From: Candidatus Bipolaricaulota bacterium
GTDB lineage: Bacteria; Bipolaricaulota; Bipolaricaulia; UBA7950; UBA9294
Direction: 5' to 3'
NCBI GenBank assembly: GCA_018817505.1
Contig: JAHITR010000057.1
Span: 1-42,780, forward strand
Length of the DNA: 42,780 bases
Position numbers and translations under genes: made by a program. Shown here in pieces: positions 25,149 through 33,473 of this stretch. The first letter of the stretch is position 1, and every line of letters begins with the position of its first letter. The notes under the pieces were generated by a model that saw only the letters and a program-made list of their open reading frames with translations, had not been told where the DNA came from and did no database searches.

Positions 25149-25188
25149 ACGCCTGCCTTAAGGTGCTTGTCACCTTAGGGCAGAGCGT
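25149..25188 (+). promoter_or_regulatory. attenuator / RNase III-type hairpin between rplL and rpoB
   Basis: ACGC-CTGCCTTAAGGTG pairs with CACCTTAGGGCAG-A-GCGT: 17 bp with one G-U and one bulged A, around a 5-base loop (25166-25170). A short CTTTC follows. The rpoB start lies 17 bases later. In E. coli the same intergenic region holds an attenuator and an RNase III site that balance ribosomal protein and polymerase synthesis, so a similar function is inferred here. Confidence 0.65.
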
Positions 25189-25204
25189 CTTTCAAGGGGT
25201 GAAG

Positions 25205-28200
25205 ATGAAGTATCGAGAAAGAAAGTCATACGGACGGATTCAACAAATCCTTCCCCCGCCCTATTTGCTGCAGGATGTACGCAAGTCCTTTGCCGGGTTC
25301 GTCGAGAATGGGATTACACGAGCATTTACAGAAGTATCTCCCATTGTCGGACATGGAAAAGACGGATTGGTTTTGGAGTTCATTAATCCCTATCTAGGGG
25401 AGCCGCGTAACTCAGAACTGGAATGCAAAGATAAGGACTTAACGTTTTCCCGTCCGCTTCGTGTGACGGCTCGATTGCTGCAAGAAGGCGTTGAGATCCA
25501 GGAAACTGAGCTCTACATCGGAGATTTTCCGATGATGACCAATCGCGGGACGTTCATTATCAACGGTTCGGAGAATGCGTTGGTCAATGAACTTACGCGT
25601 GCGCCAGGTGTCTACATCACGCAAGAGGACACACAGCAATTCAAGGGACACATCCTCCCAGAAATGGGAGCTTGGTTGGAGATTGTGCTCGATACCAAAC
25701 GGTCGACTTTGCGTGCACATTTGGATCGCAAAGCGAAGGTGCCGGCGACGACACTCCTGAAAGCATTGGGCTTTGATACGCCTAGGCTTCGACGATATTT
25801 CAGCAGCGAAATCAGCCCCGTGACAGCCGCTCAACTTGAACAATATGTCGGGCATCTCGTGGCTGACGATGTACATACAGGTGGCGAGGAACCGCTACTG
25901 CTGGCAGGACAAACGCTCCAAGAAGAGCACCTGTCTGTGCTGGAGAAAGCGAAGCTCAAGTCAATTCGCATCGTCAATCGCTATATCCAGCATGCGTTGG
26001 AAGAAGATCAGACGACGACTCAAGAAGAGGCTCTGCGCGCTGTCTATCGAAGACTAAGGCCATCTGATCGATCGTCGCCAGCGCAGATGGGAGAGTACAT
26101 CGAACATTTGTACTTCCATCCAACGAGCTACCATCTATCGGAAGTGGGACGATTCAAGGTCAACCGCAAGCTCGGCCTGCAATTGAAGCAGCCAGCCCTT
26201 TACTTGGCGGATATCGTCCGAACCATTCGCCTCCTTCTGCAAGTACCTGATGATCTCTCGCTTCTCGACGAAAAAGATCATCTGGCCAACAAACGAGTGC
26301 GCTTACCCGGCGAGTTGGCTGAGAATGCCATTCGAACGGGCATGGTGCGCATGGCGCGTATTGCGCGCGACAAGCTTTCTAAGTACGCGTTGGAAGAGAA
26401 GGACACTATCCGCCGCATCATTTCGACGCGGACGGTCCAAGGGGCCATCAACCAATTGTTCTATACGGGACGTTTCTCACAGTTCCTCGAGCAGACAAAT
26501 CCGCTTACTGAACTGACGCACAAACGACGATTGAACGCATTGGGTGGCGGTTTGACCAAACGTCGAGCGAAGATTGAGGTTCGCGACGTTCACTCATCTC
26601 ACTACGCGCGTATCTGTCCGATTGAAACCCCCGAAGGTCAGAATATCGGACTCATTACGTCGTTAGCCTGCTACGCGAGCGTCAACGAGTTTGGCTTTCT
26701 TGTGGCTCCGTATCGCAAAGTGGTTAACGGCAAGGCGACTGACCACATCGACTATTTGATGGCTGACGATGAAGAGCATTTGAAGCTGGCTCCTGCGACC
26801 ACGCCCATGGATAAGAACGGCAAGTTGATGGGGGAACGAATCGAGGTTCGAACCGGACGAGAAGAAGTTTATCTAGTCCCCCCCACAGAAGTGGACTACA
26901 TCGGCATCAGCCCACAAGCGCTGGTCGGCATCTCGTCAGCCTTGATTCCATTCCTTGAGCATGATGACTCCAACCGCGCCTTGATGGGCGCGAACATGCA
27001 GCGCCAATCCGTTCCATTGCTAAGGCCAGAGGCTCCGCGAGTCGGAACGGGTCTCGAGCGCCAAGCAGCCATGGATTCGGGCATGTTGCTTGTCTCTGAA
27101 GACGAAGGGATCGTCGAATCTGTCGACGCTCGGGAGATCGTCATTAGGAAAGGGCGCAAGAAGATCAACTATCCGCTTGTGAACTTTGAACGCTCCAATC
27201 AAGACACGATTCTGCATCAACGGCCGGTTGTATCTGAGGGCGACAAAATCAAAATCGGAGATCTCCTTGCCGACGGACCTTCAAGCGATTTTGGAGAGCT
27301 GGCCTTGGGCCGCAATCTGCTCGTCGCCATCATGCCTTTTGAGGGCTACAACTACGAAGATGCCATCGTCATTTCCGATCGACTGGTTCGTGAGAACCTG
27401 CTCGATTCGGTACATATCGAAGAATTCGAGGTCAAGGCCGAGGAAACGAAGCTTGGGCCTGAGGAGATCACCGCGGACATTCCCAATATCTCCAAAGAAG
27501 ATCTGAAGAATCTCGACGAGTTCGGCATCGTTCGAGAAGGCACAGTGATTCGAACGGGCGATATCTTGGTCGGAAAAATCACGCCTCGTGGCGAGTCCGA
27601 ACCGACGCCTGAAGAGAAAATCTTCCGATCCATTTTCGGTGAGCGTGCTCGCAATGTTCGTAACACATCGCTACGCATGCATCCTGTCGCGGGAACAGCG
27701 AAGGTCATCAAGGTGAAGAAATTCACCCGCGAGCAAGGCGATGAATTGGATGCGGGCGTCAACGAACTGGTGAAAGTGTTCGTCGCGCAACGCAAGACGA
27801 TCTCCATCGGAGACAAGCTTGCAGGACGCCATGGCAACAAGGGCGTTATCTCGACGGTTCGCCCATTGGCAGAAATGCCGTTCTTGCCGGATGGGACACC
27901 CGTAGACGTCGTCTTGAACCCGATGGGCGTCCCTTCACGAATGAACTTAGGGCAAATCTTCGAGGCCAATCTTGGATGGTTGTCGGTCCTTCGCAATGAG
28001 TTTGCGGCCACACCCATCTTCGATGGTGCGCAAGAAGAAGAGATCATGTCTGAGCTGCACGATGCTCGCGTGAAGGCTGGATTGGCAGAGGGTGACGACT
28101 ACGACGGGAAGGTTGTTTTGCGAGACGGCCGCACCGGCAAACCGTTCAGTCGCCCGATCACAGTGGGCTCTATGTATATTCTGAAATTGGAGCACATTGC

Positions 28201-28537
28201 TGATGAGAAAATCCATGCTCGTTCTACAGGCCCCTATGCACTCATCACTCAGCAACCGCTGGGCGGGAAAGCGCAGTTCGGTGGCCAGCGCCTTGGGGAA
28301 ATGGAAGTATGGGCGCTGGAAGCCTATGGAGCTTCTGCGTTGCTGCAGGAAATGCTTACCGTCAAGTCTGACGACACACGCGGACGCATTCAGCTCTACA
28401 AGGCCATTTTGAAGGGAGAAGAATTCCCGAAACCAGGAATTCCGGAATCCTTCAAGGTCCTACTGCGAGAATTACGTAGCCTCGGGCTTTACCCGCGGGT
28501 GTATGACAAGAACGATCATGAGATTGACATCGCCTAG
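25205..28537 (+). CDS. rpoB: RNA polymerase beta subunit
   Basis: A complete 1110-residue beta subunit: RIQQILPPPYLLQDVRKSF at the start, fork and rifampicin region QTNPLTELTHKRRLNALGG, the GYNYEDAIVIS segment, and the C-terminus IPESFKVLLRELRSLGL and YDKNDHEIDIA. It is short for bacteria, without the large lineage-specific inserts of E. coli. ATG 25205 follows the hairpin and AAGGGG. In the rifampicin pocket it has Glu at E. coli 516 and Asn at 531 and lacks one residue of the GPGG loop. rpoC does not follow. Confidence 0.98.
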   Translation: MKYRERKSYGRIQQILPPPYLLQDVRKSFAGFVENGITRAFTEVSPIVGHGKDGLVLEFINPYLGEPRNSELECKDKDLTFSRPLRVTARLLQEGVEIQETELYIGDFPMMTNRGTFIINGSENALVNELTRAPGVYITQEDTQQFKGHILPEMGAWLEIVLDTKRSTLRAHLDRKAKVPATTLLKALGFDTPRLRRYFSSEISPVTAAQLEQYVGHLVADDVHTGGEEPLLLAGQTLQEEHLSVLEKAKLKSIRIVNRYIQHALEEDQTTTQEEALRAVYRRLRPSDRSSPAQMGEYIEHLYFHPTSYHLSEVGRFKVNRKLGLQLKQPALYLADIVRTIRLLLQVPDDLSLLDEKDHLANKRVRLPGELAENAIRTGMVRMARIARDKLSKYALEEKDTIRRIISTRTVQGAINQLFYTGRFSQFLEQTNPLTELTHKRRLNALGGGLTKRRAKIEVRDVHSSHYARICPIETPEGQNIGLITSLACYASVNEFGFLVAPYRKVVNGKATDHIDYLMADDEEHLKLAPATTPMDKNGKLMGERIEVRTGREEVYLVPPTEVDYIGISPQALVGISSALIPFLEHDDSNRALMGANMQRQSVPLLRPEAPRVGTGLERQAAMDSGMLLVSEDEGIVESVDAREIVIRKGRKKINYPLVNFERSNQDTILHQRPVVSEGDKIKIGDLLADGPSSDFGELALGRNLLVAIMPFEGYNYEDAIVISDRLVRENLLDSVHIEEFEVKAEETKLGPEEITADIPNISKEDLKNLDEFGIVREGTVIRTGDILVGKITPRGESEPTPEEKIFRSIFGERARNVRNTSLRMHPVAGTAKVIKVKKFTREQGDELDAGVNELVKVFVAQRKTISIGDKLAGRHGNKGVISTVRPLAEMPFLPDGTPVDVVLNPMGVPSRMNLGQIFEANLGWLSVLRNEFAATPIFDGAQEEEIMSELHDARVKAGLAEGDDYDGKVVLRDGRTGKPFSRPITVGSMYILKLEHIADEKIHARSTGPYALITQQPLGGKAQFGGQRLGEMEVWALEAYGASALLQEMLTVKSDDTRGRIQLYKAILKGEEFPKPGIPESFKVLLRELRSLGLYPRVYDKNDHEIDIA

Positions 28538-28973
28538 CGAAACTGAAGAGGGCGAAGAACGCGCAGCGGGCTTCGTCCTCTTCAGAACCTTCCATTCCCA
28601 ACGTCTCTATTTGATTCTTCGCCACCACGGCGACTGTCATTGGGGTTTCCCCAAGGGACATCTCAAATCAGGAGAAGGCGAACTGGATGCTGCGATTCGA
28701 GAAACACAAGAAGAGACAAGCATCCACGAACTATCTGCCATTTCGGGATTTCGTGAGACGTGTCGCTACACAGTCGACAGGAACGGGAAACGAACGCCAA
28801 AGACGGCTGTTTACTTTCTGGCCGAAACCCGTCAGTCGATGATCGTTCTATCGAGCGAGCATCAGGACTTTCAATGGCTTCCATTTGTGAAGGCAATCGA
28901 GTTGCTGACGCACGATGCGTGCCGTCGCGTTCTAGCGAATGCGGAAACGTTGCTGGCCTCGTCCTTCATGTGA
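28503..28973 (+). CDS. Nudix hydrolase, Ap4A-type
   Basis: A 156-residue Nudix protein. The Nudix box spans residues 52-74 (GHLKSGEGELDAAIRETQEE, then TSI), with the metal-binding REx2EE intact, and the preceding WGFPKG motif is typical of asymmetric diadenosine tetraphosphatases. It would hydrolyse Ap4A or related nucleoside polyphosphates. ATG 28503 or 28518 both lie inside the rpoB 3' end, since no other start exists before the folded part. The overlap of 20-35 bases with rpoB supports co-transcription. Confidence 0.85.
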   Translation: MTRTIMRLTSPSETEEGEERAAGFVLFRTFHSQRLYLILRHHGDCHWGFPKGHLKSGEGELDAAIRETQEETSIHELSAISGFRETCRYTVDRNGKRTPKTAVYFLAETRQSMIVLSSEHQDFQWLPFVKAIELLTHDACRRVLANAETLLASSFM

Positions 28974-29028
28974 CGTGAACCGCGCGATCCCCAGGTGTAA
29001 TCTTCCGGTTGGATGAAAGCGAGGAGCC

Positions 29029-29391
29029 ATGGAAAATGCAGCCGATTACGCAAAGCGCAGAGTGACACTTAACGACCAAGTGCTATCCCAAGCCGATCTC
29101 ACAATGAAGCGATTCTTCGCGTTGGATCACGACACGTATGGTGATGGTGCGCTTCCGAGGAAGATGAAAGAATTGATCGGATTGGCTGCATCGACTGTGC
29201 TCCGATGCAACGATTGCATTAGCTATCACCTGATTGAATCTGTCGAGCAGGGTGCCACAGACAAGGAAATCACTGAAGCGCTTGGAATCGCCCTTGTCGT
29301 GGGCGGGTCGATCACGATCCCCCACTTGAGGCATGCGATGGCATTTCTGAGCACGATCGAGCGGCCCGATACGATGTCAGATCATCGGTAG
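29029..29391 (+). CDS. AhpD-like / carboxymuconolactone decarboxylase family protein
   Basis: A 120-residue all-helical protein of the AhpD-like fold. Residues 49-67 contain the active-site motif: KELIGLAASTVLRCNDCI, with a CxxC redox pair followed by SYH, as in AhpD and related CMD proteins. AhpD-like proteins reduce peroxide or serve as thiol reductants. GAGGAGCC precedes ATG 29029. It lies between the Nudix and kbl genes, 55 bases after the former and 33 before the latter, and may share their transcript. Confidence 0.8.
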   Translation: MENAADYAKRRVTLNDQVLSQADLTMKRFFALDHDTYGDGALPRKMKELIGLAASTVLRCNDCISYHLIESVEQGATDKEITEALGIALVVGGSITIPHLRHAMAFLSTIERPDTMSDHR

Positions 29392-29423
29392 CCTGAAGGC
29401 GCAGGCACGAGCAAGGAGGAACC

Positions 29424-30599
29424 ATGGGCAAGATGGCATTCATCACGCAGGCGCTTTCTGATTTGCGTGATCAGGGGTTGTATAACACGATTCGTACGAT
29501 CGAAGGTCCGATGGGATCATGGGTCACCATTGACGGACGAACCAGATTGAATCTCTGTTCGAACAACTACTTGGGCTTCGCGAATGATCCCCGGCTCACT
29601 CAGGCGGCCATTGCTGCGATTCAGACTTACGGCGTTGGTCCTGGAGCCGTTCGCTCCATTGCAGGGACGAACGTGCTTCATCTTGAACTCGAGGCAGCGA
29701 TTGCTCGTTTCAAGGGAACAGAGGCGGCGCTGTCTGTTCAATCCGGCCTCAACACCAATCTTGCCGTGATCCCCCTCCTGATGGGCAAGGAAGACGTCAT
29801 CTTCACCGACGAGCTGAATCATGCGTCGATTATTGATGGCATAAGGCTGACCAAAGCCAAGCGCGTGATCTTCCCACATCGTGATGTGAAGACGCTGGCC
29901 ACGCAACTAGAAGAGAACAAGGACATTGCCAAGAAGCTGATCATCACCGACGGGGTCTTCTCGATGGACGGAGATCTCGCTCCATTGCCAGCCATCGTTG
30001 AGCTTGCTGAGAAGTATGATGCTATGGTTATGGTGGATGATGCCCATGGTGAAGGTGTCCTGGGAAGTCATGGGCGCGGCATTGCCGATCATTTCGGATT
30101 GCATGGTCGCGTCGATATCGAGTGTGGCACGATGTCCAAAGCCTTTGGCGTCATGGGCGGCTACATCGCAGGGAAGGCGGAATTGGTCGAATACCTCAGG
30201 CAACGAGCGCGACCCTTCCTGTTCTCGTCAGCAGCAACACCACCTGATGTGGCCGCGTGCATCGCTGCCATCGAAATACTGGAGGAGTCCGACGAGCCCG
30301 TCCGAATGCTGTGGGACAATGCCAATTACTTCACGTCACAGCTGAAGGAACTAGGCTTCGATTGCGGACATAGTGAGACTCCAATCACACCGGTGATGCT
30401 CGGGGAGGCCAAGACGGCCTGGGATTTCTCGAAACGGTTGTTCGAAGAAGACATCTTCGCCACCGCGATTGCCTTTCCAACGGTTCCTCAAGGATTGGCA
30501 CGCATTCGTGCCATGTTGTCAGCAGCTCACAGCCGAGATGATTTGGATCTGGCGATCAGTAAATTTGCCCTTGTAGGGCGCGAACTGGGAGTGATTTAG
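29424..30599 (+). CDS. kbl: 2-amino-3-ketobutyrate CoA ligase (glycine C-acetyltransferase)-like alpha-oxoamine synthase
   Basis: A 391-residue PLP enzyme. It has the oxoamine-synthase motifs [24 protein letters not shown], the acidic [11 protein letters not shown] (203-213) and the lysine motif [12 protein letters not shown], with Lys239 expected to bind PLP. Kbl cleaves 2-amino-3-ketobutyrate to glycine and acetyl-CoA; a serine palmitoyltransferase or AONS relative cannot be excluded, but length and the N-terminus fit Kbl. A good AAGGAGG precedes ATG 29424. No threonine dehydrogenase is in the window. RidA follows directly. Confidence 0.85.
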   Translation: MGKMAFITQALSDLRDQGLYNTIRTIEGPMGSWVTIDGRTRLNLCSNNYLGFANDPRLTQAAIAAIQTYGVGPGAVRSIAGTNVLHLELEAAIARFKGTEAALSVQSGLNTNLAVIPLLMGKEDVIFTDELNHASIIDGIRLTKAKRVIFPHRDVKTLATQLEENKDIAKKLIITDGVFSMDGDLAPLPAIVELAEKYDAMVMVDDAHGEGVLGSHGRGIADHFGLHGRVDIECGTMSKAFGVMGGYIAGKAELVEYLRQRARPFLFSSAATPPDVAACIAAIEILEESDEPVRMLWDNANYFTSQLKELGFDCGHSETPITPVMLGEAKTAWDFSKRLFEEDIFATAIAFPTVPQGLARIRAMLSAAHSRDDLDLAISKFALVGRELGVI

Positions 30600-30977
30600 T
30601 TGACCAAACTGCAATTGCACACAGATGATGCTCCAGCGGCCGTAGGCCCTTACTCTCAAGGAATCTCTGCCGGGCGACTCGTGTTCACGTCGGGACAGCT
30701 TCCGATGAGAGGCGGGGTCTTGATCACTGACGATGTGGCAGATGCTGCCCGTGCATCGCTGGAGAATGTCACCGCCATTCTGGAAGCGGCGCACGCGACG
30801 CTTGCAGACGTCGTCAAAGTGACGATCTTTCTGAAGGACATGAACGACTTTGCCGTAGTCAATGGCGTGTACGGGGAGTTCTTCCCCAAGCCCTATCCGG
30901 CGCGATCATGCATTCAAGTTGCTGGACTTCCCCTAAATGCTGTGCTGGAAATCGAAGCCATGGCATATGTCCAATAG
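30600..30977 (+). CDS. ridA: RidA/YjgF-family enamine/imine deaminase
   Basis: A 125-residue RidA protein starting with TTG 30600 directly after the kbl stop. The conserved Arg (Arg102, in PARSCIQV) and Glu (Glu119, LEIEAMAYV) of active RidA are present, as are GPYSQGI and FTSGQ. It hydrolyses reactive 2-aminoacrylate or 2-aminocrotonate made by PLP enzymes to keto acids. It lies after kbl with no gap and overlaps the dipeptidase gene by 11 bases, so this is a unit. Confidence 0.9.
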   Translation: MTKLQLHTDDAPAAVGPYSQGISAGRLVFTSGQLPMRGGVLITDDVADAARASLENVTAILEAAHATLADVVKVTIFLKDMNDFAVVNGVYGEFFPKPYPARSCIQVAGLPLNAVLEIEAMAYVQ

Positions 30978-32046
30978 GCCGTGGGGACAGGAAAAACAGC
31001 CCCTGCCGAATCCAGGATTCTTCGACGCACACTGCGATACGGTGATGAAGGTGTTGGACGAAGGGGAGGACTTCCTCAGTACAGAAGGCAACAAGCATAT
31101 CTCGTTTCCCGGAATGGTCCGCGCGGATATTCGTGCACAGATCTTTGCCTGTTTCGTGCTGAGTTCGCAACATGAGGGACATGAATATCAGCGCGCGTGT
31201 CAGATGATCGATGCTGTCCATGAGTTGGCGGCTTCAACAAACGGTTCGTTGCGCATCATACGGACCTCGCTTGAAATGCTTGAGGCGTTCTCTGGTGGCC
31301 CCAGAGCAGGCATCCTCAGTCTAGAAGGCGCGGATCCTCTCCAGGGCAAGGCGGACACACTACGGGAGTTTTTCGAGCGCGGCGTTCGCAGCATGGTCTT
31401 TGCGTGGCAGGACAATGCGTTCTCGGGAACGGCATTTGGCAGCAACACACCGCTCACAAGCCAGGGGCGACGATTGCTGGGACTGTGTGAGGAGTTGGGC
31501 GTTGTGGTGGATGTGTCCCACCTCTCGGACACTGCTTTTGTTGATGTAGTCAACCTCTCCGAGAGGCCATTCATTGCTTCCCACTCCGATTGTCGTTCGC
31601 TTTGTCCCAGCTTGAGGAACCTGACAGATGACATGATCCGCACGCTTGCTGAGCGCGGTGGCGTGATGGGGATTAACCTGTCCCCGTCATTCCTCGATCC
31701 AGAATATGCACGCGTCGTCGACCCCCTATTTCGAGAAGGAACGAAAGCAGGCGTGAGTGAGAAAAGGCGGAGAGAGCTTCGCGCCCAGGCAGCAGCTGTG
31801 CCTAGACCCAGACTGGATTGGGTCGCTCGTCACATCCTACATGCGATCAATATTGGTGGCGAGGATTGCATTGGGCTGGGAGGCGACTTGGATGGGATCG
31901 GGCAGACGCCCGAGGGTGTCGATACCGTAGTGGACTACCTCAAATTCATTCCGCTGCTTCAAGAAGCAGGGTTGTCTCAGCGACAGATTGAAAAAATCTG
32001 CTACAAGAACTTCGTTCGCATCTTCTCAGAGCTGCTGCCGAGCTGA
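30967..32046 (+). CDS. membrane dipeptidase (M19, renal dipeptidase) family protein
   Basis: A 359-residue metallopeptidase/amidohydrolase. The zinc site appears as FFDAHCDTVM (His22, Asp24), an LEGADPL Glu, the SHSDCRSL His and GGDLDGI near the end, in the family order. M19 enzymes hydrolyse dipeptides, often with a D-residue at the C-side, or beta-lactams. No signal peptide, so it is cytoplasmic. ATG 30967 overlaps ridA by 11 bases. Its end overlaps a convergent gene by 21 bases. With Kbl and RidA it may serve amino acid recycling. Confidence 0.9.
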   Translation: MSNRPWGQEKQPLPNPGFFDAHCDTVMKVLDEGEDFLSTEGNKHISFPGMVRADIRAQIFACFVLSSQHEGHEYQRACQMIDAVHELAASTNGSLRIIRTSLEMLEAFSGGPRAGILSLEGADPLQGKADTLREFFERGVRSMVFAWQDNAFSGTAFGSNTPLTSQGRRLLGLCEELGVVVDVSHLSDTAFVDVVNLSERPFIASHSDCRSLCPSLRNLTDDMIRTLAERGGVMGINLSPSFLDPEYARVVDPLFREGTKAGVSEKRRRELRAQAAAVPRPRLDWVARHILHAINIGGEDCIGLGGDLDGIGQTPEGVDTVVDYLKFIPLLQEAGLSQRQIEKICYKNFVRIFSELLPS

Positions 32047-33348
32047 CAGGCGTTGCTGCCACAGTGCGTAGAGCGGTCCCAGTGAGGCGCGATAGCGGTC
32101 AGCCAACACATGGGGAACCTTCGATTCAGGCTCGTTGTTCATCGTTGAGTAGGGAATCTCGATGTCCCCCACGCGCAGGAATCCTGTAGTGCCGTGGGTG
32201 AGCACAGGCCAATCGTCGGTGCCATACGTCCGTTCCATCTCTTCCCGTGGGACGGAGTGGGTGAGGATTCCGTCGCGCTTCTTCGCGTCGTACCGTGCGA
32301 TGTTGCGCCGCCACGATTCCTCGAATGAGACGGACACATAAAGAGCGGCTGATCGCCCAAGAATGTCAGCTGAAAGCCGGCTGAGTGCATCCAAGTAACC
32401 GGATGGGCCGCCTCGCGAAAACTCGATAATGAGCGTTCGGCGGCTACCAGGCCTGGCGAAACTGGGGGAAGCAAGAACTCGTTGGTTGACTTGTTCGATC
32501 AAGAACGCCCAGACATGATCGTCGGCCACAGCGTAATTGCCGTCGGTTCGTCTGGAGAACAGTCGTTCGCGACCGACAGATTCCCAAATATCGTCCTGCT
32601 GAAAGAGATCCCAGAGAATCGGAAAGTCATCTACGATCTGGAAGGGTGCGATGAAGAACTCGCGTGCCCGATGATCGGATGAAATTTGTGTCATGAAGTC
32701 AATGAACTCTGATTTTCCGCTGGCAGGGCGCCCCAGCAAGAGAAGCACGTCGAGTGTCTCCTCATTGGGTACGACAGGCGCGTTGTACTCCAAGCCAAGC
32801 AGTTCCACAAAATCCTCCAACGCCTCGTGGACCGGACGATCGGCATCGACATGGAGCAACGAAGTGGCCTGAGTCTCATGCCAGCGATCCAGTTCGGAAA
32901 GCATCGTCCCAAGTGAAGAGCCATTGACATCAAACTGAGCCGCTGCTCTGGAGCGCTGACGATCCAGAGATACGGTAATGGGTAGGTCCATGCGAATGTA
33001 TGCATCAGGCGCAGGGAGTGCTTTTGTGAGTGACGGGTATAGCTCAATGAAATCGCGATCGCCTAGGGCTGCGGAATACGCGTAGTGAACGCCAAGATGC
33101 GATTCCTCCAAGCACAAAAGTCCGCGGTTGACAATCTCCTGAATCTGTTGCCTGCGTTTGGGTAGCGCTTTGCGAATCGCCTCAGCCAAACGTGCACGTT
33201 CCGTGAATAGGTCGATGCCTTCCTCAAGAACGATCGATTTGACCAATTCCGGTAGAACGCGAACTTGGTGAGGATAGAAACGTGCTAATAGCTCAAGCGT
33301 TTCGCTCTTGCCCACTGCAGGTAGACCTTCGACAACCACGTATTTCAT
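32026..33348 (-). CDS. tandem P-loop NTPase/kinase-like protein
   Basis: A 440-residue protein with two nucleotide-binding halves. The first has GLPAVGKS (8-15) and a deoxynucleoside/thymidylate-kinase-like pattern (PEL near 33, LDRQRSRA near 128-135). The second begins at about residue 200 with LLLLGRPASGKSEF (P-loop 206-213) and SRGGPSGYLDALSRL. I do not recognise the exact family; each half resembles a small-molecule or tRNA/nucleoside kinase domain. ATG 33348 has GAGGTG upstream. It is divergent from topA. Confidence 0.65.
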   Translation of the reverse strand: MKYVVVEGLPAVGKSETLELLARFYPHQVRVLPELVKSIVLEEGIDLFTERARLAEAIRKALPKRRQQIQEIVNRGLLCLEESHLGVHYAYSAALGDRDFIELYPSLTKALPAPDAYIRMDLPITVSLDRQRSRAAAQFDVNGSSLGTMLSELDRWHETQATSLLHVDADRPVHEALEDFVELLGLEYNAPVVPNEETLDVLLLLGRPASGKSEFIDFMTQISSDHRAREFFIAPFQIVDDFPILWDLFQQDDIWESVGRERLFSRRTDGNYAVADDHVWAFLIEQVNQRVLASPSFARPGSRRTLIIEFSRGGPSGYLDALSRLSADILGRSAALYVSVSFEESWRRNIARYDAKKRDGILTHSVPREEMERTYGTDDWPVLTHGTTGFLRVGDIEIPYSTMNNEPESKVPHVLADRYRASLGPLYALWQQRLSARQQL

Positions 33349-33439
33349 TGTGCACCTCATCTAGAGTTTACACGGGACGTTCGGCGAATAGCCAGCTACG
33401 ATAACGGACAAGGGATGTCGCACTTCATGCTCGCTTCTG

Positions 33440-33445
33440 TATAAT
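33440..33445 (+). promoter_or_regulatory. consensus -10 element for topA
   Basis: TATAAT at 33440-33445, with no convincing -35 box. It overlaps the ATG at 33444, so transcription starts near 33452 and that ATG cannot be translated. This supports the TTG start at 33474. Confidence 0.6.
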
Positions 33446-33473
33446 GGGCCACCTCGGAAAGGAGCCTACAGAA

